A program made the translations under genes and the position numbers. 64,000 nt of DNA from Mastigamoeba balamuthi. Taxonomy: Eukaryota; Evosea; Mastigamoebida; Mastigamoebidae. The stretch covers positions 332,330 to 396,329 of the forward strand of contig CACRSC010000026.1 in NCBI GenBank assembly GCA_902651635.1, given 5' to 3'. Every line of letters begins with the position of its first letter. Position 1 is the first letter of the stretch. Of the stretch, positions 21,336-32,106 are shown in pieces. The notes under the pieces are model-generated. The model made no database searches. It worked only from the letters and a program-made list of their open reading frames with translations, and was not told where the DNA came from.

Positions 21336-23178
21336 ATGAGCTTCTGGGACTCGTTCTCGGACAACACAGAGCCGGCGCTCGACAAGCTGCTCAAGGGCAG
21401 CCCGGGCCCCGAGGCGCTCGCTGAGGTCGTCGCCGACGACACGTTCCTGGCCGAGTGCAAGTCGCGCCACAAGCTGCTGATCGACTAGTCCGCAACAGAC
21501 CGCCTCTCATTCACAACACACACACATCTCTGCTAACCACCGCTCCTCCTACCAACTGCACCCCCCTTTTCTGGTCCCCACATCACTCTCTCGCACCCTC
21601 GCACCAGCCTGACCCAGGACGCGGTCCTCAACGACTTCCTGGACCTCATCGCCACGGAGCCCCCGGCCGACGCCAACGACCTGCGCCGCTACAAGTCCGC
21701 ACTGCACTGCACTGCGCCCCAACCAAATCCCAACTGCACCGCCGGCTCTCACCACACGGGGGGGCGCCGCACAGGCTGCCGGCGATGAGCTGCGAGGGCA
21801 TCTGCTCGGGGGCAGAGGCGCTGCTGGAGGCGTGCACGACGGAGCGGGCGCTGGGGCGGCTGCTGGGGTTCCTGGAGCGCCCGGCGCCGTTTGCGCACCC
21901 GCCGACGTCGACGACGAGCTGCAAGGCCGTCGGCTACCTCGCCTCTGTGCGGCCCAACGAGGTCCACGCGTACCTGCGCGCCGGGGGGGCCGGCCTCGTG
22001 GCCAAGCTGGCCGCCCACGCCGCCAGCGCCGGCGTCGAGAACCTCCTCGTGCGCCTGTGCGCCGACGAGGAGCTCTCCGTGTGGGTCGCGGAGTCGGGGG
22101 TCGTCGAGGCCGTCGCGCGGGCGTTCGCGGCCCCCGAGGCCTCCGAGGCCACGCAGGAGGCCTGCAGCCAGCTGCTCTGCGCGCTCTGCGAGGCCTCGGC
22201 CAGCGTCCGCGCGCGCGCAGTGGGCGCTGCGGCCAGCGCGCCCGTCGTGCAGGCCGTCTTTGAGCAGGGCGAGTGCACGCCCGCGCTGCTGCACGGCCTG
22301 CACCTCGCGGCCGAGCTGCTGCTCTACGCCCCGCAGTCCTCCTTCGACGCCCAGCTCGGCACGCTCTGCCCCGTCACCCAGCTGGCCTCGTCCCCGCTGG
22401 CGATGCTCCAGATCCGCGACATCCTCACGCGCGAGCCCTGCGAGCCCGTGAGACAATTCAATTGAATTCGCAATTCGGGGGGCCGCGCTCAACGCGAGCG
22501 GGCACAGATGTCGATGACGTTCGGGGCCCTGGCGCCGCCGCTGGGGCTGCACAGGCTCGAGGCGGTGCGCGTGCTGAGCGGCGTGGTGCGGACGGGGCAC
22601 TCGCAGACGCTCGACGCGGTGCTGGTGAGCGGCGTGCTGGCGCCGATGGTGGACCTCTTCTTCAAGTTCTACTGGAACACGTTCCTGCACCAGGCGGCCT
22701 ACGAGGTCTTCCGCGTGGTCCTCGAGTCGCCGCACGCGCAGCTCAAGCAGCAGATGCTCTCCGAGTGCCGCCTGGTCGACAGGATTCTCGAGGCCGACCA
22801 GCTCTGCTCCAACATCGAGTGCGCTTCTCATCTCCTCCCCTCCCTCCCCTGCCCCTGACGCTTTCTCCTGGAAACCTCAGGAACAAGTTCGGGTCTGCTG
22901 GGTTCATGGGGCACATCACGAAGATATCCAAGCAGATGGCAGACTCGACAGACCCGGCCATACGCGCTGCAATCGATGGTACACTAGCACTTGTGTTTGT
23001 GAAGAATATCGGCTGACAGCATCTCGCTGCTCTCGCACTGGCAGGCAGGGCCGACTGGAAGGCGTACGTGGCAGGTCCACTGGCCCGCAGATTGAAGAAC
23101 GAGTCTGTGCCGCTGGGCGGACGACGCTTTGCCCACGTGGCTATCGCTGGCGGGACGTGGGCGCCCACAGTCAACTAG
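21336..23178 (+). CDS. SAPS-domain protein (PP6 regulatory subunit, SIT4-associated)
   Basis: 484 residues from six exons: 21336-21487, 21608-21694, 21775-22447, 22508-22818, 22881-22978 and 23045-23178, all in phase. The start MSFWDSFSD and the block KSRHKLLIDYL are typical of the SAPS family. The all-helical repeat region follows (VGYLASVRPNEVHAYL, then FKFYWNTFLHQAAYEV). The conserved end is present: NKFGSAGFMGHI, then DWKAYVAGPLARR and VPLGG. In yeast and animals these proteins bind the SIT4/PP6 catalytic subunit and direct it to substrates. The acidic C-terminal tail of animal members is missing, so this is a compact form. Confidence 0.9.
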
Positions 23179-23546
23179 GAACGCATCACCACCACCAAAA
23201 CACCCCCACATACCAACTCTCTTGAGCACAGAATGGCTGCACACAATAGAATCAATTGCTCATCTGTGGCGCTGAAGACTCTCCGTCAACGTTGTTCTGC
23301 AGTCGCTGCTGGCGGGATTAAGGGCAGACCCAGGGCAGTGAAGGGAGGGACTACCTACGTTCACGGCCCTCTCATTGAGTCACACGTGGGGTTTTTTTGT
23401 TCAAAGGCGATAGGCGAACAGTGACAATCGCTGAGTAGACTGTGCTTATGCTAGGGTTGACCGGCACACGCGAGAACTGATGCAAATGAGGCTCAGATAA
23501 GCACGCAGTTGCATTGCACCCAGCATTGGTCATCAAGCGCGAGCGC
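23179..23546. other. Intergenic, convergent
   Basis: Spacer between the 3' ends of the SAPS and thioesterase genes. No gene seen. Confidence 0.4.
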
Positions 23547-24200
23547 TCACTTGGGATCTGCGCAGATGCAGCCCGAGGTGGGGAGGGCCCACGCCAGCGC
23601 AGCGTGCTCGCGTATCGTGTCGTCGATCCTCTGCAGCGGACCCGGCGCGAAGGCGGACGACCTGCGCGTCTTGAGGTCCGTGTGCATGCAGAGGCCCTCG
23701 AGGGTCGACGCCACGACGCCCGTGCGGCTGTTCACCATCACCAGCATGTAGTGCACCCTCCTGCCGAGCGGGCGGCGGGTCAGAGACTGAAGGGCAGAAG
23801 GAGGAGGAGGACTAGTGGCGGACTTGTTGCTGGCGGACTTGGCGAGGAGGCGCATGTGGACCGAGACCTCGTCGCCTGCGAGCACCTCGTGGTCGTAGCG
23901 CACGTGGTGGGCGAGGTCGAACACGCCGTGCTCCTGCCGGTAGTGCTTGTCCATGCCCAGCCTGTCGAGCATGCCCCACTCGGCGTCGTCGTAGATGGCC
24001 ATGTAGTGCCTCGTGTTGCTAAGCCAAGTCACAGCAGCGCAGTCGCAGCGGCCAGTCATCAGTGCTGTCGAGTTTGGGTCTCGGCTCTGCGATGGGAAGG
24101 AGAGGGATGATCACAGGTGCCCAAAGATGTCCGTCTGGTCCTTGGCTACAACGGTCGAGTAGACCAGCGGGAGGTCGCTGCGCACCGCCTCGTACGACAT
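23547..24200 (-). CDS. Hotdog-fold acyl-CoA thioesterase (4HBT-like)
   Basis: Proposed exons are 24200-24115, 24018-23839 and 23760-23547, giving 159 residues. The first join recreates DIFGHLNTRHYMAIYDDA, the catalytic-helix signature of 4-hydroxybenzoyl-CoA-type thioesterases. VRYDHEVLAGDEVSVHMRLL and GVVASTLEGLCMHTDL are the following beta strands. A second intron (GTCCGCC...GGCAG) is inferred because its removal gives the usual spacing. Without it the frame stays open and adds 26 residues rich in Pro and Ser. Expected role: hydrolysis of an acyl-CoA or similar thioester. The first exon also appears in the repeated sequence right of the assembly gap (25237-25152, minus). Confidence 0.82.
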
Positions 24201-24254
24201 TCGGCCCCGCGTCGTCTATCGCAACGAGAAAACTGAGAGCACAGATACCGACCC

Positions 24255-24278
24255 ACGAATATCTCCGGAGATATTCGT
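24255..24278. promoter_or_regulatory. 24-bp perfect palindrome in divergent promoter
   Basis: A perfect inverted repeat (half-site ACGAATATCTCC) centred between the thioesterase start (24200, minus) and the CLU-protein start (24345, plus). It is present again at 25292-25315 in the duplicated flank. Likely a dimeric factor site or shared core promoter element. Confidence 0.5.
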
Positions 24279-24344
24279 TCACTCTCTTCGTATCTTCTGT
24301 GGGGGGTGTGTTTTTGGCGCGCGCGCAGTGCGCTCGGCAGGCGA

Positions 24345-24837
24345 ATGGACCGTCTCTGCGCGGTCGACCTGTGGCTGCTGCCCCGCGGCCCCCCGTTCCG
24401 CCGCTACCTCCGCCCCGTCACGGCCGCCCCGCCGCGCGTGCCCCCGCGCAGCCGCCGGCGCGGCCGCCCCGCCACGTGGTCCCGCCTGCTGGCCACCGCC
24501 GGCGCCACCGTCTCGGTCCGCGCGGTCCCCTCGCCGCCGCCCCCGCCCCCCCGCGGCAGGCAGGAGCTCCTCAAGCCCATGCGGCCCTCCCCCTCCCCCG
24601 TCCCCGGGTACACCGAGTACGACGACGGCTACACGGCGGCGCCGGCGCGCCTGTCGTCGCCCCCGCCGTCGGTGTCGCCGCCGTCGTCGTCGTCGTCGTC
24701 GCTGTCGCCGCCGCCGGTGGCGCCGCAGCCGCAGGCGGGGGAGGGGACGCCGGTGGCCGCGGTGGTGGCCGACCACAACGCGCTGTTCCAGCGGGCGCTG
24801 ACGGGCATCCTGTCGCTCAACTCCAACACCGGCGGAA
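24345..24837 (+). CDS. CLU/TPR protein first exon, copy left of gap
   Basis: Starts MDRLCAVDLWLLPRG and runs through Pro/Ser-rich sequence to the same splice donor as the complete gene at 25381. The copy ends at the N block. It differs from the right copy by a Pro/Ser codon change in the Ser tract and one G in a G run upstream. Almost certainly the same locus represented twice by the assembly; otherwise a partial tandem duplication. Confidence 0.7.
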
Positions 24838-24840
24838 GTG

Positions 24841-25130
24841 NNNNNNNNNNNNNNNNNNNNNNNNNNNNNNNNNNNNNNNNNNNNNNNNNNNNNNNNNNNN
24901 NNNNNNNNNNNNNNNNNNNNNNNNNNNNNNNNNNNNNNNNNNNNNNNNNNNNNNNNNNNNNNNNNNNNNNNNNNNNNNNNNNNNNNNNNNNNNNNNNNNN
25001 NNNNNNNNNNNNNNNNNNNNNNNNNNNNNNNNNNNNNNNNNNNNNNNNNNNNNNNNNNNNNNNNNNNNNNNNNNNNNNNNNNNNNNNNNNNNNNNNNNNN
25101 NNNNNNNNNNNNNNNNNNNNNNNNNNNNNN
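24841..25130. other. Assembly gap (290 N)
   Basis: Unresolved bases. The sequence left of the gap from 24094 to 24840 matches the sequence right of it from 25131 to about 25876, so the contigs probably overlap rather than being separated. Confidence 0.98.
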
Positions 25131-25151
25131 GGGAAGGAGAGGGATGATCAC

Positions 25152-25237
25152 AGGTGCCCAAAGATGTCCGTCTGGTCCTTGGCTACAACGGTCGAGTAGA
25201 CCAGCGGGAGGTCGCTGCGCACCGCCTCGTACGACAT
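25152..25237 (-). pseudogene. Second copy of thioesterase first exon
   Basis: Same 86-nt coding exon as 24115-24200, ending at the same donor. The remaining exons would lie in the N gap or do not exist. Probably an assembly duplicate rather than a biological pseudogene. Confidence 0.6.
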
Positions 25238-25380
25238 TCGGCCCCGCGTCGTCTATCGCAACGAGAAAACTGAGAGCACAGATACCGACCCACGAATATC
25301 TCCGGAGATATTCGTTCACTCTCTTCGTATCTTCTGTGGGGGTGTGTTTTTGGCGCGCGCGCAGTGCGCTCGGCAGGCGA

Positions 25381-28300
25381 ATGGACCGTCTCTGCGCGGT
25401 CGACCTGTGGCTGCTGCCCCGCGGCCCCCCGTTCCGCCGCTACCTCCGCCCCGTCACGGCCGCCCCGCCGCGCGTGCCCCCGCGCAGCCGCCGGCGCGGC
25501 CGCCCCGCCACGTGGTCCCGCCTGCTGGCCACCGCCGGCGCCACCGTCTCGGTCCGCGCGGTCCCCTCGCCGCCGCCCCCGCCCCCCCGCGGCAGGCAGG
25601 AGCTCCTCAAGCCCATGCGGCCCTCCCCCTCCCCCGTCCCCGGGTACACCGAGTACGACGACGGCTACACGGCGGCGCCGGCGCGCCTGTCGTCGCCCCC
25701 GCCGTCGGTGTCGCCGTCGTCGTCGTCGTCGTCGTCGCTGTCGCCGCCGCCGGTGGCGCCGCAGCCGCAGGCGGGGGAGGGGACGCCGGTGGCCGCGGTG
25801 GTGGCCGACCACAACGCGCTGTTCCAGCGGGCGCTGACGGGCATCCTGTCGCTCAACTCCAACACCGGCGGAAGTGCGACCCCCCGCGCGCGCGCCAGAT
25901 TGTGGGCGGCGCTGATCAGTTGATTGACGTGGCGTGGATATTTCCTGGATTTCCTCCCCCCATCTCCTCCACGCGCAGGAGAGAGGATGGCGCTGTACAA
26001 GGAGCTGGCTGATGTGTCGGCTGACTTTGTGCAGCAGGCGGTCAACTACGGCCGCATCATCATCTCGGAGGTCTGTCTGGGGAATGGTCCTTCTCTCTCT
26101 CGCTCTCGCTCTCCCTCCCCGCTGTCGTGCGGGGACCACTGTGTTGCTGTTGCTGTTGTTGTTGCGTTGCCTCTGCGCCCCCCTGTTGGCTGAACGCGAG
26201 TGTCCCGGTCCCCCCCGGCTGCAAAGATGGGGCTGCCCAACGAGATGAAGACGATCAAGCCCGTCGACTCTGGCGGCAGGGCCGGCGGCCTCAAGTTCAC
26301 CGTCCGCAACATCCGCTTCAAGGCACGGATGGCCCCGCTCTCAACGCGTCTCGACGTGTCTCAACCGCGTATCAACCGCGTATCAACCGCGTTCGCGGCC
26401 ACTCCCCCATGCCTGGGCAGCTGCCGGACCTGGGGTCGAAGCTGTACTCGTCGTACGACCAGATGGCCAAGGTCGCGGGCCACGAGCTGCACGGCTGCAG
26501 CCGCGTCGAGGCCACGCTGATGCAGCTCGGCGGCGACATTGCCCAGCGCTGCCGCTGCCCGCTCTCGGCCGTCGTCGACTACCTCGGGTGGCGCGTCTTC
26601 GCGCAGGCAGAGCTCCCGCTGCGCGGCCCGGCGTCGCTGGTCTACGGCAGCGAGGACGGCGGCGTCACGACGGCCTTTGACGGCGCCGTGCACGCGGACC
26701 TCCTCAAGGTCGCCGCGCGCCTGGGCCTCGCCGAGCACGCGCGCGGGGACGTGCGCCTGGCGATGCCGTTCGACCTCGAGGTGCACCGGACGGGCCCCGG
26801 GGGGCGCTGCTACCTCGTCGACTTCAGCCGCGTCTTCCCGCCCGAGGCCACGGGCGAGGCGCCCGGGGACGTCTGCCTGGGCCAGCCGCTGGCCTGTCTG
26901 CTGCGCCCCGAGTTCGTCGCGGGCTACGAGCGGCCGCTGAACCCCGACGGCTTCAAGTTCTCCGAGGCCACGTTCGAGCCCGAGCTCGTCGAGGCCACGC
27001 GCGTGCTGCGCAACGTCCAGACGGTCGAGTTTGCCCGCGTGCTCGCGCAGACGGACCCCGACGACGGCTTCTTCGAGCTCGTGCCGCAGCTGCACTCGGC
27101 GGGCATCAACGTGCGGTACCTTGGGTTCGTGCTCGACGTGCTCAACAGGATGCCGGCCTCGTCGACGCCGTTCCTCGCCGAGTGGCGCCTGCGCATCATG
27201 GTCGAGATGTCCGGCCGCGCCATCACCAAGGTCGTCAACAACGAGCTGCGCCGCATCGCCTACACCAACGCCCAACGTGCGCGCACACACGGGCTTTCCT
27301 GCCTGCGCTCTTTTCGTGCTCTGCATCATGCTGGGGGGAGAGAACGCAATGTGCCCGTTTGGTGTTCCCTCTCTGTTTCTTTGATGCCACTGCGTCTCTG
27401 GTGTGCTCTCTGCGGTGCGCCATGTTGCTGCGTGCTTTGTGCTGGGTTCCCTCTGTTCTGCCGTGCCCTGTACATGCTCAGCGGCCTTCGTTCTGTGCCA
27501 TGCGTTCTCTTTCGTTCTCTGTGCGCCCTCTGCTGTCCTCTGGCGCTGTCCCGGTGCTTTGGCCGTAATCCCAACACGACAGCCCCGCTCGCAAAGAGGA
27601 CAGCGTCTACAAGCGGAGGATCGTCGAGCTGCTCAACGTGTTCCTCGGCGACGGCGTGTCGCGCGAGGCCGCGCAGGACTGGTGGGGCCGCGTCGACAGC
27701 TACTGCAGGACCTTCTGGCCGCAGCCCCCGTCCGGCGTCCTGCTGCCCTCGACGTTCAACCTGGCCGCCGCCCGCCGACGCTGCGCGCTGTTCCAGCACA
27801 TCAGCGAGGCCCTGGGCCTCGTGTGGTACGGCGACGCGTGGGACGTGTTCTCCAAGCGCGAGGACGCGCTGGCCTGCCGCGAGCCGCTGCAGAACTCGAG
27901 CCTCCGGGCCATCGAGCCCAAGGTCAAGCGTATGAACGTCTCGTGGCACGCGCGCGCGCGGTACCTCGGTGAGCTCTACGCGCACAAGGTCCAGCTGAGC
28001 GCCTCGCAGCCCGAGTGCCGCCGCGTGCTGCGCGACGCCGAGGCCACGTACGCGCTGGCCATACGCGGCGAGCCCACCAACTCGGTGACGCTGCGCTCGT
28101 TCGCCATGTGCCTCTGCTTCCACGCCACCGAGTGCGAGGCCGCCGGCGACAGCGAGGGCGCGTCGCGGTGCTGCGCGCGGGCGCGCGGGGCCATCAACCT
28201 CGCGAGGGCGACCGTGCGGGAGAACGTGGACACGACGCTACTGTACATCGCGGCGGCGCTCGAGGACCGCGACGGCAAGTTCGAGCACGCGGCGCAGCTG

Positions 28301-28771
28301 TACACGCAGTCGGAGGAGCTGGACCCCTTCCACGTCAACTGCCTCCAGATGCACGCGGACATGCTCGCGGAGCTCGCGCGCAACAGCTCCGACGACGCCG
28401 AGCGGTGCGAGTACCGAAAGCGGGCCGAGTCCAACTACACCCGCTGCCTCGCCTGCATCGAGGCAGACCTCATAAAGCGTACACGCCCCTCCTCTCCCTG
28501 TGTGCGATGCGCGCATCTCACCAGCCGCCGGCCGCCTTGAGCAGCGTGCAACAACTACGCGGTGATGCTCCTGGAGCAGGGCAGAGTGCAGGAGGCAGAG
28601 GAGATGCTGCTCGTGGCGCTGGGCAGCATCCTCAACAGAGACACGAGTGCGTGGCCGCCGGGGTCGACGCAGTCGGTCATCGCGAACAACTGCCTCGCGT
28701 TCTCGAGCGCATTCCTGGACGAGGCCACCACGGCAGCCCTGACCCGGCTTATCCATGAGCGCCGACCGTAG
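25381..28771 (+). CDS. CLU-domain protein with TPR-like C-terminus
   Basis: 881 residues from exons 25381-25873, 25979-26070, 26227-26322, 26421-27276, 27597-28478 and 28545-28771. The N-terminal 165 residues are Arg/Pro/Ser-rich. The middle matches the clustered-mitochondria (CLU) domain: GGLKFTVRNIRFK joined to SYDQMAKVAGHELHG, then YLVDFSRVFPPE and ACLLRPEFVAGY. Residues about 520-880 are helical repeats of TPR type (ALAIRGEPTNSVTLRSFA, AAQLYTQSEELDPFHVNC). CLU proteins bind mRNAs for mitochondrial proteins and affect mitochondrial distribution; this one is shorter than Clu1. The third intron would start with GC, not GT; an alternative GT donor at 26356 adds 11 residues. Confidence 0.78.
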
Positions 28772-29140
28772 TAGCTCCGACCAAATAACAAGCACACGTT
28801 TCTGTGTTTCACTTGCATGTGTACACTCTGGAGGAAGAGCCTAGCCTCCATAGTGGGCAGGGGGGGGGTTGCTGACGCTTTAGAATTGTGGGTTTAGCCG
28901 GACTATACTCAAAAAAAGAACGTCGGGGACTTGGAGAACAGAGCGTCCCACTTTAGTTCCAACTAGTCGTTCGCATCACGGGACATCCGAGTTCGGGGGT
29001 GCTTGCAGGCAGGCTCTATCGGTTCGGCAGCTGGAGCGGCAGTTGCGTCATCTCGTGAAGCTGCTGCTGCTGCCATCACGATGTTGGTCAGTCTGCGCCT
29101 GTAGGTTTTCGTTCCGGAAGCCTGCAATTTTGGTTAGTGT
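28772..29140. other. Intergenic, convergent
   Basis: Spacer between the CLU gene and the P-loop NTPase gene 3' ends. No gene seen. Confidence 0.4.
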
Positions 29141-32106
29141 TCAGTAGCAATAACGAGGGTTCTGCACCGTTTCAACTACAACCTTCTCGGTGTACTTGTC
29201 CAAGAACCCTGGGAGGTAGAGGGACGGGCCAAGCCACTTACACAGGCGCTCGTCGTTTTCGGGTATCACAACAACACCGTCGGGAAGAGCCTCCACGTCG
29301 CCATTTCCCACGCTCCACTGAGAAATGAACACGAGCACGAACTCCACACCCCTCATTCCCTTCCAGTGCTTCTCTGGTGGTGTGTGAGAAGACGGTGAAA
29401 CTGGGAGAAGAGGCAATTTACCAAAAGTTTGGAGGGCAGACCCCAGCTTCTTCTCCACGACAGACTGCTTCTCCTCCTTTCCCTTTGCCTTTTCACCGTC
29501 TACTTTCTTGGCGGCTTCAGCTTCCTTTGGGGCCTCTTCTCTCTTGCGCTTCTTTGATCTGTCCCCGAAAGTGAGGTGTCCCCCGCCGAGCTCTGCAGTT
29601 TCCAACTTGTGCGCCTTGACCTCGTACATCGACACGACCATCCCCAGCCTCCCAGTAGAACTGACCATCTCGAGATGCTCAGCTATCTCGCATCTGTTGA
29701 CAACAAAAACGCCATTAACCGTCAGAGCATCAGGTACACGAGGGTTTTCACACTAACCCCTTGTTATTTTGGCAGAAGCGCAGGACAAGGTTGACCCCGA
29801 GCCTGAGACAGCCTCCGAGGGGGTCCTCAGTATCGTACTTGTAGGAGGTGTACTGCCTGCCGGAAAACGACACCAACGCGCTTCGCCCGTGAACCCGCAC
29901 CCTGGTTCTTTTGAGGAACTCAAGCGTGTTGTGGTTGCACATCACGACGCCATCCCCGCCGTAGTACTGAAACAGCGACACCTCGAACTGGAGGTCGACC
30001 ACGTCCAGTGTGCTGTGTGTATGCATCATATGCATGGTGGGCCACAGGACAACACGACCAGCAACGAGGTTCTCCATCGGCGTGCCAGTCTCCCACAACC
30101 AGTCCATCCTCAGGCTGAGCATTACCTTGAGCACGCTCTTTACATGCTCTCTGGTGCCGCATTTTCTGGTCTGTCGAACCTGATCGACCACCTCCTCCCA
30201 CGTGCACTTGGGCTCATCTGTCAGTTCTACTGCACTCTGGATGCAGGGGCAGTCTGTGGCAGGGGGATTTCGCTGCATTTCCCCCTTGATCTGCTCGGCT
30301 GCCAACACACCTCCAGCCACGGCAGTCGTTTCATCAGAAGGCAGGTAGGCGTAGTACAGCAGTTGAACGACCGAGACCCTGGGAACAAACCCATTTTGGC
30401 GAATGTCCTGTATGGCGTTGTTGTAGATCCCGGATGCTATGGCAGCAGACGCAGTCATGTTGCACAGCAAGTTGGGCACTGACGTGGTCGACACCCGGAC
30501 TCCGATAAATGCAGGGGCAATGAAGCACAGTTGGGGCAGTGCGTCCTGCTTCTGAACAATGCGACATACAAGCTGCCAGAAGGTCAGCGGCACCGCAGAG
30601 GACTGCTGAGCCACCATGCTGTCGAGCAGCCTGATCAGAGTGCGTGCGTGGCCACTGCATGACGTGATAGCCAGCCTGTAGTCTGGGAAGCGTTGTAGAC
30701 CGTTCCCGCCGGCAACGTCCTGAGAGATGAGATTCCACACTGCGCTGAACCGCTCGGCAGTGCATAATTCCCTGAATACCTCGTCGGTCTGGAGCTGGAG
30801 CAGCCACACGTCATCGACAGCCCGAACCGAGTTAGGCACAAGCTCCCTCGCCCCGATTCGGTTCAGAAGAACAGCGTCCAGAGCTGAGATGAGAGAGTAA
30901 AGCAACTGATATGTGTCGCCAACCTCCGCAGTAATGTGACTCTGGAGCTCCCCAACCGTAGAGCACAGGCTGGCCGCCCGTTCCATCGACGTATCGTCTG
31001 CGCTGCAGACCCGTCCGACCTCATCGACGAGCAGTATCAGCGTCCTGGTGCGACCACTTTCCCGCAGGTCGGCAAGTATAGAACTGGCGACGTCGGCCGG
31101 GGTCAGGCTGAGGACCGCGGAGCCCAGGAACGAAAGAACACAGTAGACGTCGGTCGAGTCGGTGATCTTGAAGTAGTACCTGTCCGAGCTGGTCAGACAC
31201 GGATGCAGAGCAACAGTGGGCGCAACTGCAACAGCATGCGCACGGCGAGGCCCAGAGGGACCATCTTGTCCTCGGCATCGACTTTCTCGAGGCCAGGGCC
31301 AGCGTACTGCGTGTTGTGGTTGTACGTCACGAGAAGGCACTCGGCCCCGAGCAGCGACCCGAGGAACTCGGGCTCGCATTTCTGTGGCAGGTACTGCTTG
31401 ACGCGCTCCGCGCGCTCCGGCGTCAGGTGGTGGAGCAGCAGCGCCAGCTCAGTCAGGAACCTCGACTTGCCCGACCCTGGCGCTCCGAGTGTGACCGCCT
31501 GTCGGTTCTGTTCGTGCTCTGTGCCCCGCTCCTTGACGACTGCACTGAAGCGCCGCGAGAAGGACGTCAGGGCCTGCGTGAAGCTCATGTCTCGGTTGAG
31601 AAGGGCCAGCTTGTCAAGCGATCTGCGGTCCATGATCTGCGCCGAGTGAGGCCGTTGGTTGACAGTCGCAGAGGCGCTAACGAGAGGGGGTCCGCACCCA
31701 GTTAAACTCATCGCTGGCACAGTCACGCATCCTGACGCGCAGAGGGAGCTGCGAGATGTCCATTGACCGGAGCTTCTTCATCGACCCGAGGATGTCCCCC
31801 GTTTGCAGCTCCCAGCGGGAAGCGGGTAGGGCACCTGGCGATGTTTGAAGGATAAGTTTACTCCAGTTTTGTTTGATCTCGCGGATTGCAGGGGAAGAAC
31901 ACACGTGAAGCAGCAGATGACGCTGAATTGCATTCCATTGCTGTGAGGGACGGGGCATCGCTTTGCTGGTCCTGTGCGGTTCCGCCGAGAGCTGCAGAGG
32001 AGCCTTTCTTCATCCGCGCAATGAGGGCGTTAGCGACGCCGGGGTCTTTCGCTGCCTCCTGGATCAATGCCCAAGCACGATCAACCACCCTTTCCCTCTC
32101 ATCCAT
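29141..32106 (-). CDS. Large P-loop NTPase of unknown family
   Basis: 911 residues from minus-strand exons 32106-31905, 31834-31698, 31636-31215, 31179-29758 and 29693-29141. A Walker A motif GAPGSGKS lies at about residue 150. A Walker B-like RTLILLVDEVGR lies about 145 residues later. After the NTPase core come ~350 residues with no match I recognise, a Lys/Glu-rich linker (RSKKRKREEAPKEAEAAKK) and a C-terminal ~85-residue domain ending NPRYCY. The general plan (divergent STAND/AAA-like NTPase plus variable C-terminus) recalls Crinkler or RHS proteins, but this is only resemblance. One intron, 31214-31180, would be just 35 nt; without it the gene has a frameshift. Confidence 0.65.

Noticed and set aside
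21749-22831. Long minus-strand frame over the SAPS gene
   Set aside because: Antisense shadow; the plus strand carries the conserved SAPS blocks with in-phase introns.
26361-27329. Long minus-strand frame over the CLU gene
   Set aside because: Shadow of GC-rich codons; no recognisable motif.
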